From an uncultured Eubacteriales bacterium (GTDB taxonomy: Bacteria > Bacillota > Clostridia > Oscillospirales > Butyricicoccaceae), in NCBI GenBank assembly GCA_905199135.1, contig CAJKFC010000113.1, forward strand, positions 1 to 5,001: a stretch of 5,001 nucleotides of DNA, written 5' to 3'. Under the pieces are notes generated by a model. That model was given only the letters and a program-made list of their open reading frames with translations, was not told the origin of the DNA and ran no database searches. Shown piece by piece: positions 1 through 5,001 of this stretch. The stretch's first letter is position 1. Each line of letters starts with the position of its first letter. The position numbers and the translations under genes are program-made.

Positions 1-788
1 GCGATGATATTCTTGGAGTGGCCGTGAGCCGAGTCAAGAACGAGGACATCGACGCCTGCCTTTACGAGGGCGTCAACTCTGTCCAGAACATCGTTTGTAA
101 CGCCTATGGCGGCGCCGCAGAGAAGTCTGCCGTGGATATCACGGGCGGTGTTGGGGTACTGTACGGCTTTTTCAATGTCCTTTATGGTGATAAGTCCCTT
201 GAGAGCGCCGTGCTCGTCGACGAGAGGAAGTTTTTCTATCTTATGCTTGCAAAGTATGGACTTGGCCTGCTCCAATGTTGTGCCTATGGGAGCGGTGATA
301 AGTCCCTCGCTTGTCATGACCTCGCGGCACTTGATGGAGAAGTCCTCCTGGAACTTGAGGTCGCGGTTTGTGATAATTCCGACCAGCTTGCCGTTTTCAC
401 AGATGGGCACGCCGGAAATGCGGAATTTGCCCATGAGGTCGTCGGCGTCCTTGAGGGTGTGGTCGGGAGAGAGGAAAAACGGATTGAGAATTACGCCGTT
501 TTCAGAACGCTTTACCTGGTCGACATTGTCGGCCTGCTCGGCTATCGGCATGTTTTTGTGGATAATTCCGATTCCGCCTTCACGGGCGACGGCTATGGCC
601 ATTCTCGACTCTGTAACGGTGTCCATAGCGGAGCTCATGAGAGGCACCTTGAGCTTTATTTTCTTTGTGAGGTTTGTGCCCAGCTCGACCTCGCCGGGAA
701 CAACATTGCTTTCGGCAGGTATCAAGAGAACATCGTCAAAGGTGATACCCTGCTTCAGAAATTTTTGTTCAAAAACTTCGTTTACCAT
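1..788 (-). CDS. guaB: IMP dehydrogenase, N-terminal part (runs off left edge)
   Basis: Inosine-5'-monophosphate dehydrogenase oxidises IMP to XMP with NAD+, the first committed step of GMP synthesis, in the cytosol. The minus strand reads 262 codons from an ATG at 788. It opens with the family signature GITFDDVLLIPAES (residues 14-27), then LMSSAMDTVTESRMAIA (50-66) and GGIGIIHKNM (71-80). Two CBS domains follow, at about 97-150 (SGVPI, GIITNRDL) and 158-212 (KLPLVDE, GLITIKDI). The barrel then resumes with CGAAIGV and LDSAHGHS (251-258), the substrate/NAD-proximal segment. The active-site cysteine loop and mobile flap lie beyond the edge, so roughly half of a typical 485-residue protein is visible. 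The start is supported by GGAGG at 794-798, 5 nt upstream. The gene is transcribed divergently from the glycosylase gene. Identification is secure; the plus-strand open frames here are only its antisense. Confidence 0.97.
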   Translation of the reverse strand, partial: MVNEVFEQKFLKQGITFDDVLLIPAESNVVPGEVELGTNLTKKIKLKVPLMSSAMDTVTESRMAIAVAREGGIGIIHKNMPIAEQADNVDQVKRSENGVILNPFFLSPDHTLKDADDLMGKFRISGVPICENGKLVGIITNRDLKFQEDFSIKCREVMTSEGLITAPIGTTLEQAKSILCKHKIEKLPLVDEHGALKGLITIKDIEKAVQYPNTARDIHGRLLCGAAIGVTNDVLDRVDALVKAGVDVLVLDSAHGHSKNII

Positions 789-830
789 ATATTCCTCCGT
801 CTTATTAAAATGTTTTTTGTTTTTCCTTTA

Positions 831-859
831 ATAATACCACATCGTGTATTTTTTGTCAA
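831..859 (-). promoter_or_regulatory. sigma-A promoter of guaB
   Basis: On the minus strand a perfect -35 TTGACA (859-854) is separated by exactly 17 nt from TATTAT (836-831). The -10 is preceded by TGG, giving an extended -10. Transcription would begin near 824, leaving a leader of about 35 nt before the guaB ATG, too short for a classical purine riboswitch. Among the promoters in this window it is the closest to consensus, as expected for a highly expressed nucleotide gene. Confidence 0.85.
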
Positions 860-880
860 TAAAATGTCAGATATTTTCCG

Positions 881-894
881 TCGATACTTGTCGA
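881..894. promoter_or_regulatory. Imperfect dyad upstream of the guaB promoter
   Basis: TCGATACTTGTCGA is an imperfect palindrome with TCGA ends; five of its seven base pairs are symmetric. It lies about 20 bp upstream of the guaB -35 and about 20 bp upstream of the weak -35 region of the glycosylase promoter. It could bind a dimeric regulator, but it does not match the Firmicute LexA box or any purine-repressor box I can recall. It may be chance. Confidence 0.25.
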
Positions 895-912
895 ATATTT
901 TGCCTTTGCTTC

Positions 913-941
913 TTTTCTGAAGATGAAAAATATGATATAAT
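913..941 (+). promoter_or_regulatory. Extended -10 promoter for the 8-oxoguanine glycosylase gene
   Basis: TGATATAAT at 933-941 is a perfect TATAAT with an extended TGn. The -35 region at 17-nt spacing (TTTTCT, 913-918) is poor, so this would be an extended-10-dependent promoter. The start would be near 948, giving a leader of about 86 nt that begins almost at the 6-bp hairpin of 950-967. The same TATGATATAAT string is also the left arm of a long inverted repeat, so a structural role is an alternative reading. Confidence 0.6.
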
Positions 942-987
942 ATCCCGTGGGCGGAAAAATCTCCGCCTTCAATTCAATTATAGCATA
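931..987. repeat. 57-bp nested inverted repeat in the guaB/ogg spacer
   Basis: The outer arms are TATGATATAAT (931-941) and, on the other strand, TATGCTATAAT (987-977), which match at 10 of 11 positions. The inner arms are GGCGGA (950-955) and TCCGCC (962-967) around a 6-nt loop. The linkers between outer and inner arms are 8 nt on the left and 9 nt on the right, so the whole element is nearly symmetric about 958.5. Each outer arm contains an extended -10 sequence facing inward. As RNA it could fold into an 11-bp outer stem with one mismatch, an internal loop and a 6-bp inner stem. There is no T-run after it, so it is not a standard terminator. Confidence 0.6.
977..985 (-). promoter_or_regulatory. 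Possible second, distal guaB promoter (extended -10)
   Basis: Read on the minus strand this is TGCTATAAT, a perfect extended -10. No good -35 exists at 16-18 nt spacing. If active it would start near 970 and give guaB a leader of about 180 nt, running opposite to the glycosylase promoter 36 bp away. I see no purine-riboswitch core in that leader. It may simply be the mirror arm of the inverted repeat. Confidence 0.25.
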
Positions 988-1033
988 AAAAGAGAAAAAA
1001 TGGGATAGGTTTCTAAAAAATAAAGGAGAAAAT

Positions 1034-1849
1034 ATGCGCGTTATTGAGCACAACGGATTTATAGAGATAGAGGGCGGCGAGAGATTTGAGCCCAAACACA
1101 CCTTTGAGTGCGGTCAGTGCTTCAGGTGGAGGGAAAAAGAAGGTAGATACGAAGGTGTGGCCTTCGGCAAAAAGCTCACCGTCTGGACAGAAAAAGACAG
1201 CACATTTATGACGGCAACTGCCGATGATTTTGAAAAAATATGGAGGAGATACTTCGATTTTGACCGCAATTATGGCGATATAACCGCCGCTTTTGAGGGT
1301 GATGAGTTCTTTCAAAAAGCCGTAGAATACGGCATGGGTCTCCGCCTTTTGAGACAGGAGCCGTGGGAGGCTCTGTGCTCGTTTATCATCTCCCAGTGCA
1401 ACAATATCTCGAGAATTCAGAAAATTATCGACACCCTGTGTATAAACTTCGGGCAGAATATGGGGGATTACTTCGCCTTTCCGACGGCAGAGAGGATAGC
1501 CGAAGCAGAGCTTTCAGACCTCGATGTGCTGAGAAGCGGATACAGGGCAAAATACATACTTTCGGCGGCAAAGGCGGTAGCCGAGGGCAGCTTTGATTTT
1601 GACCTCATAGATAAAATGACCACCGACGAGGCGAGAAAATACACTATGAAACTGAGCGGTGTAGGCAGAAAGGTAGCCGACTGTTTCCTGCTCTTCGGTA
1701 TGGGCAAATACGACGCCTTTCCCGTCGACACATGGATGAAAAAAGCCGAAGATCATTATGACAAAAAGACCTTCGGCGGAAATTTCGGTGAGTACGCAGG
1801 CATCGCCCAGCAGTACATATTCTATTACGCCCGTTCCAGCAAGATTTAA
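1034..1849 (+). CDS. ogg: 8-oxoguanine DNA glycosylase/AP lyase, OGG1 family
   Basis: This enzyme should excise 8-oxoguanine paired with cytosine and nick the abasic site by beta-elimination (base-excision repair). The 271-residue protein has the OGG N-terminal domain with CGQCFRW (26-32), whose glycine corresponds to the lesion-reading G42 of human OGG1. Next come FIISQCNNISRI (117-128), GYRAKY (169-174) and the helix-hairpin-helix/GPD motif LSGVGRKVADC (207-217). Lys213 aligns with the Schiff-base lysine K249 and Asp232 (FPVDTW) with the catalytic D268. AQQYIF near 258-263 matches the Q315/F319 region. Human OGG1 is longer, but no domain seems missing. The ATG follows AAAGGAG (1022-1028) at 5 nt. 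One oddity is Cys122, where human OGG1 has Asn149. The stop overlaps that of the convergent acetyltransferase gene. Family assignment is confident; opposite-base preference is not readable from sequence alone. Confidence 0.93.
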   Translation: MRVIEHNGFIEIEGGERFEPKHTFECGQCFRWREKEGRYEGVAFGKKLTVWTEKDSTFMTATADDFEKIWRRYFDFDRNYGDITAAFEGDEFFQKAVEYGMGLRLLRQEPWEALCSFIISQCNNISRIQKIIDTLCINFGQNMGDYFAFPTAERIAEAELSDLDVLRSGYRAKYILSAAKAVAEGSFDFDLIDKMTTDEARKYTMKLSGVGRKVADCFLLFGMGKYDAFPVDTWMKKAEDHYDKKTFGGNFGEYAGIAQQYIFYYARSSKI

Positions 1850-2682
1850 GCCTTCATTCTGAGAACGGCAACGGTGCGGTGTATCTTGTAGCCTAAAGAC
1901 TTGTATAGACCTATGGCCTTTTCGTTGGTGGAAAGTACATCGAGCTCGGCATAGCCCTGAGGGGACATGAGGCAGTGGTTTGTGGCAAACATGGCAAGCT
2001 GACGGCCGAATCCGAGATTCTGAGCCTCGGGAAGCACGGCGAGGTTGTCTATGTGGTTGCCCATCTCGATGGTGACGGCGGCTATCGGCTTGTCCTGGGA
2101 GTTTATGGCGAGAAATGTCTCGCTTTCAAACATCTCATCTCTGTTGCCGTTGGGCATCAGCCTGTAAGGCTCGGCGCCTATCGACTTTCTCATGTCGTAA
2201 AAGGCGTCGCCCAAAAGCTCATAGTAGCTCTCGTAGTACTTGTCCTCGTAGGGCTCGAAAAGGGTGGAGGGAGTGGGCAGCAGCTCGTCGTTGTATATCA
2301 TCGTGTGTATCGAAATCCAGGGGGCAAAGCCCTTGGCTCCGCAGAAGTGTATGGCGGGCAGGTCGTCGCTCACTATTTTGCATTCAAACCACCGGGGATT
2401 GTAGTCTCGTTTGGCGGCCTTGAAAGCCTCGTCAAAGAGAGCCGAGCCGAAGCCGCGGCGGCGGAATGATTTGGCGGTGACGGCGCATATGTCTATCCTG
2501 TTTCCGAAGCCGAAAGGCTGGAAAAAGGAAAAGCCTGCTATGTCGTCGCCTGCCTGCCAGACATAAAATCTGTCGGTGTTGTATTTTATAATACTCTCTA
2601 TGTTGAAAACTATGTCCTTGGCGTCGTCAAGGGCAATTTTTTTTACCTTTTCAAGGTCTTCGTCTTTATATTTTCTTACCAT
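1846..2682 (-). CDS. Tandem GNAT-family N-acetyltransferase
   Basis: This 278-residue cytosolic protein consists of two GNAT acetyl-CoA-binding folds in tandem. The first (about 1-130) has the pyrophosphate-loop motif RRRGFG at 74-79, preceded by the strand RIDICAVT and followed by DDLPAIHFCGAKGF (106-119). The second (about 140-278) has IDNLAVLPEA then QNLGFG at 221-226, and the typical closing block NEKAIGLYKSLGY (253-265). Both loops look intact, so both halves could bind acetyl-CoA. Double-GNAT layout is shared with mycothiol synthase, but nothing here points to that substrate, and mycothiol is not expected in Clostridia; the substrate is unknown. The ATG is supported by GGAGG (2688-2692) at 5 nt. 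The gene is transcribed alone, divergent from pcp, and its TAA overlaps the glycosylase stop. Confidence 0.88.
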   Translation of the reverse strand: MVRKYKDEDLEKVKKIALDDAKDIVFNIESIIKYNTDRFYVWQAGDDIAGFSFFQPFGFGNRIDICAVTAKSFRRRGFGSALFDEAFKAAKRDYNPRWFECKIVSDDLPAIHFCGAKGFAPWISIHTMIYNDELLPTPSTLFEPYEDKYYESYYELLGDAFYDMRKSIGAEPYRLMPNGNRDEMFESETFLAINSQDKPIAAVTIEMGNHIDNLAVLPEAQNLGFGRQLAMFATNHCLMSPQGYAELDVLSTNEKAIGLYKSLGYKIHRTVAVLRMKA

Positions 2683-2709
2683 AAAAACCTCCGCTTGATT
2701 GATAGATAT

Positions 2710-2738
2710 ATTTTAGCATATCGGCGATTACAATGCAA
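2710..2738 (-). promoter_or_regulatory. sigma-A promoter of the tandem-GNAT gene
   Basis: The minus strand reads TTGCAT (2738-2733), a 17-nt spacer, then TAAAAT (2715-2710) with TGC directly before it, an extended -10. The start would lie near 2703, leaving a short leader of about 20 nt that holds the GGAGG site. Confidence 0.75.
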
Positions 2739-2754
2739 TAAAGAAAAGTTTTTG

Positions 2755-2783
2755 TTTCCAAAAGGGCGGCGATGGTGTATAAT
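2755..2783 (+). promoter_or_regulatory. sigma-A promoter of pcp
   Basis: TTTCCA (2755-2760), a 17-nt spacer and a perfect TATAAT (2778-2783). The start would fall near 2790, about 20 nt before the ATG, with the GGAGG site in between. Its -35 is only 16 bp from the -35 of the divergent acetyltransferase promoter, so the two polymerases would share the same short stretch of DNA. Confidence 0.75.
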
Positions 2784-2810
2784 TAGAAAAAAGCATAAAC
2801 GGAGGCAAAT

Positions 2811-3455
2811 ATGAAAATACTTATAACAGGCTTCGAGCCTTTCGGAGGAGAGAGCGTCAACCCGTCGTGGGAGGCTGTCAAGCTTCTGCCCGACACGATA
2901 GACGGACACACTGTGGTCAAAAAGCTTTTGCCCTGCGTATTTGTAAAGGCGGGCGATGTGCTCGACGCGGAAATTGAGAGAGAAAAGCCCGACTTTGTGC
3001 TGTGCGTAGGTCAGGCGGGCGGCAGAGCCAATCTCACCATGGAAAAGGTGGGCATAAACCTCATGGACGGCAGAATAGCCGACAACGAGGGCTATAAGCC
3101 TTCCGACGAGCCCATAAGAAAGAACGGCCCCACGGCTTATTTCTCCAATCTGCCTGTAAAAGCCGTTGTAAACGCCATAAGAGAGGCAGGCATCGCCGCT
3201 TCGGTATCATATACGGCAGGCACATATGTCTGCAACTACGCTCTTTACAGCGTGATGTATCTCATAGACAAAAAATATCCCGGTGTAAAGGGCGGCTTTA
3301 TGCACATACCCTTTGACACCTGCCAGACGGTGGACAAAGCCGCGTCTGTGCCTTCCATGCCGATAACCACCGTGGCAAAGGGCATAGAGGCCGCCGCAAG
3401 ATGTATTCTCAAAGACGGCGGAGAGCTGAATGTCTCCGAGGGCACGACCCACTAA
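2811..3455 (+). CDS. pcp: Pyroglutamyl peptidase I (pyrrolidone-carboxylate peptidase)
   Basis: This cytosolic cysteine peptidase (MEROPS family C15) removes N-terminal pyroglutamate from peptides. The 214-residue product has the usual family length. It opens with ILITGFEPFGG (3-13) and NPSW, then GQAGGRANLTMEKVGIN (67-83), AGTYVCN (136-142) and GGFMHIPF (161-168). From these, the catalytic triad should be Glu78, Cys141 and His165, all present. The protein has no signal peptide, which fits intracellular peptide salvage. The ATG follows GGAGG at 2801-2805 with CAAAT between. A terminator-like hairpin begins 15 nt after the stop, so this is probably a single-gene transcript apart from any read-through into yunB-ligA. 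Identification is secure. Confidence 0.96.
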   Translation: MKILITGFEPFGGESVNPSWEAVKLLPDTIDGHTVVKKLLPCVFVKAGDVLDAEIEREKPDFVLCVGQAGGRANLTMEKVGINLMDGRIADNEGYKPSDEPIRKNGPTAYFSNLPVKAVVNAIREAGIAASVSYTAGTYVCNYALYSVMYLIDKKYPGVKGGFMHIPFDTCQTVDKAASVPSMPITTVAKGIEAAARCILKDGGELNVSEGTTH

Positions 3456-3461
3456 AGGAGT

Positions 3462-3489
3462 ATATAAAAAACCTCTTTTTGCATAGAAT
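3462..3489 (+). promoter_or_regulatory. Candidate sigma-E-type sporulation promoter for yunB
   Basis: CATAGAAT at 3482-3489 differs by one base from the mother-cell sigma-E -10 consensus CATACAAT. An ATATA/ATAAA stretch at 3462-3468 lies 13-15 nt upstream, where the ATA-type sigma-E -35 belongs. Transcription would begin near 3496-3497, at the very edge of the yunB Shine-Dalgarno site. In Bacillus subtilis yunB is in the sigma-E regulon, which makes the match more credible, but the -35 is in an A/T-rich run and could be chance. Confidence 0.4.
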
Positions 3490-3510
3490 GACACAAAGAG
3501 GTGATTTTTT
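3466..3510 (+). terminator. Rho-independent terminator of pcp, overlapping the yunB start
   Basis: ACCTCTTT (3471-3478) pairs perfectly with AAAGAGGT (3495-3502), an 8-bp stem. Two more pairs are possible after one mismatch, closing a 10-nt loop. After a GA, six T residues follow (3505-3510), and A residues at 3466-3470 can pair with them, so the element also reads as a terminator on the opposite strand. The stem is only half G/C, so strength may be moderate. Its 3' arm carries the yunB ribosome binding site. Confidence 0.65.
3497..3504 (+). promoter_or_regulatory. Ribosome binding site deciding the TTG start of yunB
   Basis: AGAGGTGA matches seven contiguous bases of the anti-Shine-Dalgarno complement (GAGGTGA). 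It lies 4 nt before the TTG at 3509, with the GG core 7 nt away. This is the reason for choosing TTG over the in-frame ATG at 3488, which lies upstream of this site and has no site of its own at workable distance. Confidence 0.75.
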
Positions 3511-4210
3511 GAGAATAGGCCGCAGACGGGCATTTATATATGTGAAAAACAAGGGCAACGCGGCTCTTCTGCTGGTGCTCATTATGGCTGTGCTTCTCTG
3601 TATGGCGGTAATGGCAGCGGAGCTAAGGCTGAGACCAATTGTAAGGGATGCCGCCCTCTCGAGGGCGAAGAACATAGCCGTAAAGGCGATAAACGACTCG
3701 ATAGACGATGAGATGCAAAATACCGAGGAGCACTATACCGATATAGTGCAGCTGGAAAAGGACAGCGCAGGAGAGCCCATAGCGGTAAAGCTCGACATGG
3801 CCACCATGAACAGGCTCAAGGCGGCCGTAATAGCCGATGTCAGCGAGAGGCTGAAAAACACCGAGAACATGACGATAAAGATTCCCCTGGGCAACATAAT
3901 AAACGGCGAGCTTTTTTCAGGACGAGGCCCCAAAATAACCATAAAGCTCGTGCCTGTGGGAAGCATCAACGCCTCCTTTGCCAGTGAGTTTACAAGCGCC
4001 GGAATAAACCAGACGAGGCATAGGATACTCATAAACACATCGGTATACATATCGGTCATGCTGCCCACAGGCTCGGCGGGCACCGAGGTCATATCGGAAG
4101 CCGTCATAGCCGAAACTGTTATAGTGGGCGATGTGCCCGACAGCTACACCAACATCGAGGACAACGAAAGCGAGCTATTAGACAAGATAAACAACTATGC
4201 CGGAGATTGA
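3509..4210 (+). CDS. yunB: Sporulation protein YunB homologue
   Basis: YunB is a membrane-anchored protein needed for efficient spore formation in Bacillus subtilis, made in the mother cell; its biochemical role is unknown. This 233-residue product starts with a basic stretch (RIGRRR), followed by one membrane helix at about 18-37, so most of the chain should lie outside the cytoplasm. Family-like blocks are RPIVRDAALSRAKNIAVKAI (42-61, following the helix), NDSIDDEM, IVQLEKD, the conserved IPLGNII and SGRGPKI region (about 130-146), then VPVGSINASF and a final VIVGDVPDSY. B. subtilis YunB is about 250 residues, so this is near full length. TTG is the likely start, because of the strong site just before it. 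ligA follows after 7 nt, suggesting co-transcription. I recognise this from recalled similarity rather than a search, but several blocks agree. Confidence 0.85.
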   Translation: MRIGRRRAFIYVKNKGNAALLLVLIMAVLLCMAVMAAELRLRPIVRDAALSRAKNIAVKAINDSIDDEMQNTEEHYTDIVQLEKDSAGEPIAVKLDMATMNRLKAAVIADVSERLKNTENMTIKIPLGNIINGELFSGRGPKITIKLVPVGSINASFASEFTSAGINQTRHRILINTSVYISVMLPTGSAGTEVISEAVIAETVIVGDVPDSYTNIEDNESELLDKINNYAGD

Positions 4211-4217
4211 AAACACC

Positions 4218-5001
4218 ATGAAAGAAAAAATAAAAGAGCTTACAGACAAACTCAACCGTTACGCAAGGCTCTACTATGAGCAGGATATCTCCGAGATATC
4301 CGACTATGAGTACGACAAGATGGCGCAGGAACTCAAAAAACTCGAAGCAGAGTACCCCGAGTATGTAAGGCCCGATTCACCTCTCCACAGAATAGGGGGA
4401 AAGCCTTTGGAAAAATTTGAGCAGGTCGTTCACGCCTATCCCATGGAGAGCCTCACCGATGTTTTTTCCTATGATGAGATAAGGGATTTTGACAATTCCG
4501 TAAAGGAGAGATTTCCCGACGCCCTTTACTCAGTGGAGGTCAAGGTGGACGGACTTTCTGTCTGTCTCGAGTATGAAAACGGTCTGTTTGTAAAGGGTGC
4601 CACAAGAGGAGACGGCGCTGTGGGAGAAGATGTGACGGTAAATCTCCGCACTATAAAGGACATTCCCCTTTCGGTAGAGGACAAAAGACACATATATATA
4701 AGGGGCGAGGTCTATATGCCACATACCTCCTTCAGAGAGATAAACGAGGAGAGGGAGAAAAACGGTCAGCCCATAATGGCCAACCCGAGAAACGCCGCTG
4801 CGGGCTCACTGAGACAGCTCGACAGCAGAATCTGCGCCGAGAGAAAGCTGGGAATACTGTGCTTCAATCTGCAAAACGGCGAGGAGCTTTCTGATATGGC
4901 AGGAATGCTTGCGCTTGCGGAAAATTGTATAGAGGAGCGTACTAAAGATGCGGACAGCAGCGTGCAGAAAGCTTATGCTCTTGCGGGCTTTTCTGATGAT
5001 G
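4218..5001 (+). CDS. ligA: NAD-dependent DNA ligase, N-terminal part (runs off right edge)
   Basis: LigA seals nicks in duplex DNA using NAD+ and is essential for joining Okazaki fragments. The visible 261 codons cover the NMN-binding Ia region with ISDYEYDKM (27-35) and SPLHRIGG (54-61). The adenylation domain follows, with VEVKVDGLS (106-114); Lys109 is the AMP-accepting residue. Other motifs are TRGDG (129-133), RGEVYM (162-167) and NPRNAAAGSLRQLD (189-202). A typical LigA is about 660 residues; the OB, zinc-finger, HhH and BRCT regions lie beyond the edge. The ATG is 7 nt after the yunB stop, with GGAG at 4202-4205 inside the last yunB codons; its 12-nt spacing is rather long. From about residue 221 on, the sequence stops resembling the LigA segments I know. 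Confidence 0.93.
   Translation, partial: MKEKIKELTDKLNRYARLYYEQDISEISDYEYDKMAQELKKLEAEYPEYVRPDSPLHRIGGKPLEKFEQVVHAYPMESLTDVFSYDEIRDFDNSVKERFPDALYSVEVKVDGLSVCLEYENGLFVKGATRGDGAVGEDVTVNLRTIKDIPLSVEDKRHIYIRGEVYMPHTSFREINEEREKNGQPIMANPRNAAAGSLRQLDSRICAERKLGILCFNLQNGEELSDMAGMLALAENCIEERTKDADSSVQKAYALAGFSDD

Noticed and set aside
881..894. LexA (SOS) box upstream of the DNA-repair gene
   Set aside because: The dyad TCGATACTTGTCGA lacks the CGAAC-N4-GTTCG pattern of Firmicute LexA sites.
18..920. Long plus-strand open frames (18-920 and 106-831) opposite guaB
   Set aside because: They are antisense to clear IMP dehydrogenase sequence, have no ribosome site and resemble no family.
909..922. Small hairpin CTTC-N6-GAAG
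   Set aside because: A 4-bp stem in AT-rich spacer DNA is expected by chance, and it has no T-run after it.
789..970. Purine (guanine) or other riboswitch in the guaB leader
   Set aside because: The main promoter leaves only about 35 nt of leader, and even the longer possible leader shows none of the conserved purine-riboswitch loop sequences.
1975..2469. Plus-strand open frames opposite the tandem acetyltransferase
   Set aside because: The minus strand encodes two well-formed GNAT motifs with its own promoter and ribosome site; the plus-strand frames are composition shadows.
3488..3490. ATG at 3488 (or an even earlier ATG at 3401) as the yunB start
   Set aside because: The strong ribosome site AGAGGTGA lies downstream of the ATG at 3488 and points to TTG at 3509; the 3401 start would overlap the end of pcp and would add residues not seen in the family.
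3207..3675. Minus-strand open frames across the pcp/yunB junction
   Set aside because: They run across the terminator and antisense to two recognised genes, have no promoter or ribosome site and show no domain.

Overview
The window looks like a chromosomal housekeeping segment from an endospore-forming, anaerobe-type Firmicute of the class Clostridia. Three things suggest this: a homologue of the sporulation protein YunB; a compact OGG1-type 8-oxoguanine glycosylase of the kind known from clostridia; and strong GGAGG-type Shine-Dalgarno sites with TTGACA/TATAAT-like promoters. GC content is moderate, and ATA, AGA and AGG codons are used freely. I cannot name a genus. I see no mobile element, tRNA, rRNA, CRISPR array or phage gene.

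Layout from left to right. Positions 1-788 (minus) hold the N-terminal half of guaB (IMP dehydrogenase), which runs off the left edge. A 245-bp divergent spacer (789-1033) holds a near-consensus guaB promoter and a long imperfect inverted repeat whose arms each contain an extended -10 element. Positions 1034-1849 (plus) encode the 8-oxoguanine glycosylase. It converges on, and overlaps by four bases with, a minus-strand tandem-GNAT acetyltransferase (1846-2682). A second divergent spacer (2683-2810) carries back-to-back promoters for the acetyltransferase and for pcp (2811-3455, plus), a pyroglutamyl peptidase. A hairpin-plus-T-run terminator follows pcp, and its 3' arm contains the Shine-Dalgarno site of yunB (TTG start at 3509, ends 4210). 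ligA, the NAD-dependent DNA ligase, starts 7 bp after yunB and runs off the right edge.

The genes are functionally mixed: purine synthesis, base-excision repair, acetyl transfer, peptide turnover, sporulation and DNA ligation. Only yunB-ligA looks like an operon; the others appear to be single transcription units. No new multi-gene system is evident. The most interesting points are regulatory: the pcp terminator that overlaps the yunB ribosome binding site and contains a possible sigma-E promoter, and the 57-bp inverted repeat between guaB and the glycosylase gene. The last 40 or so codons of visible ligA also do not look like the expected ligase sequence and have a somewhat different codon style.
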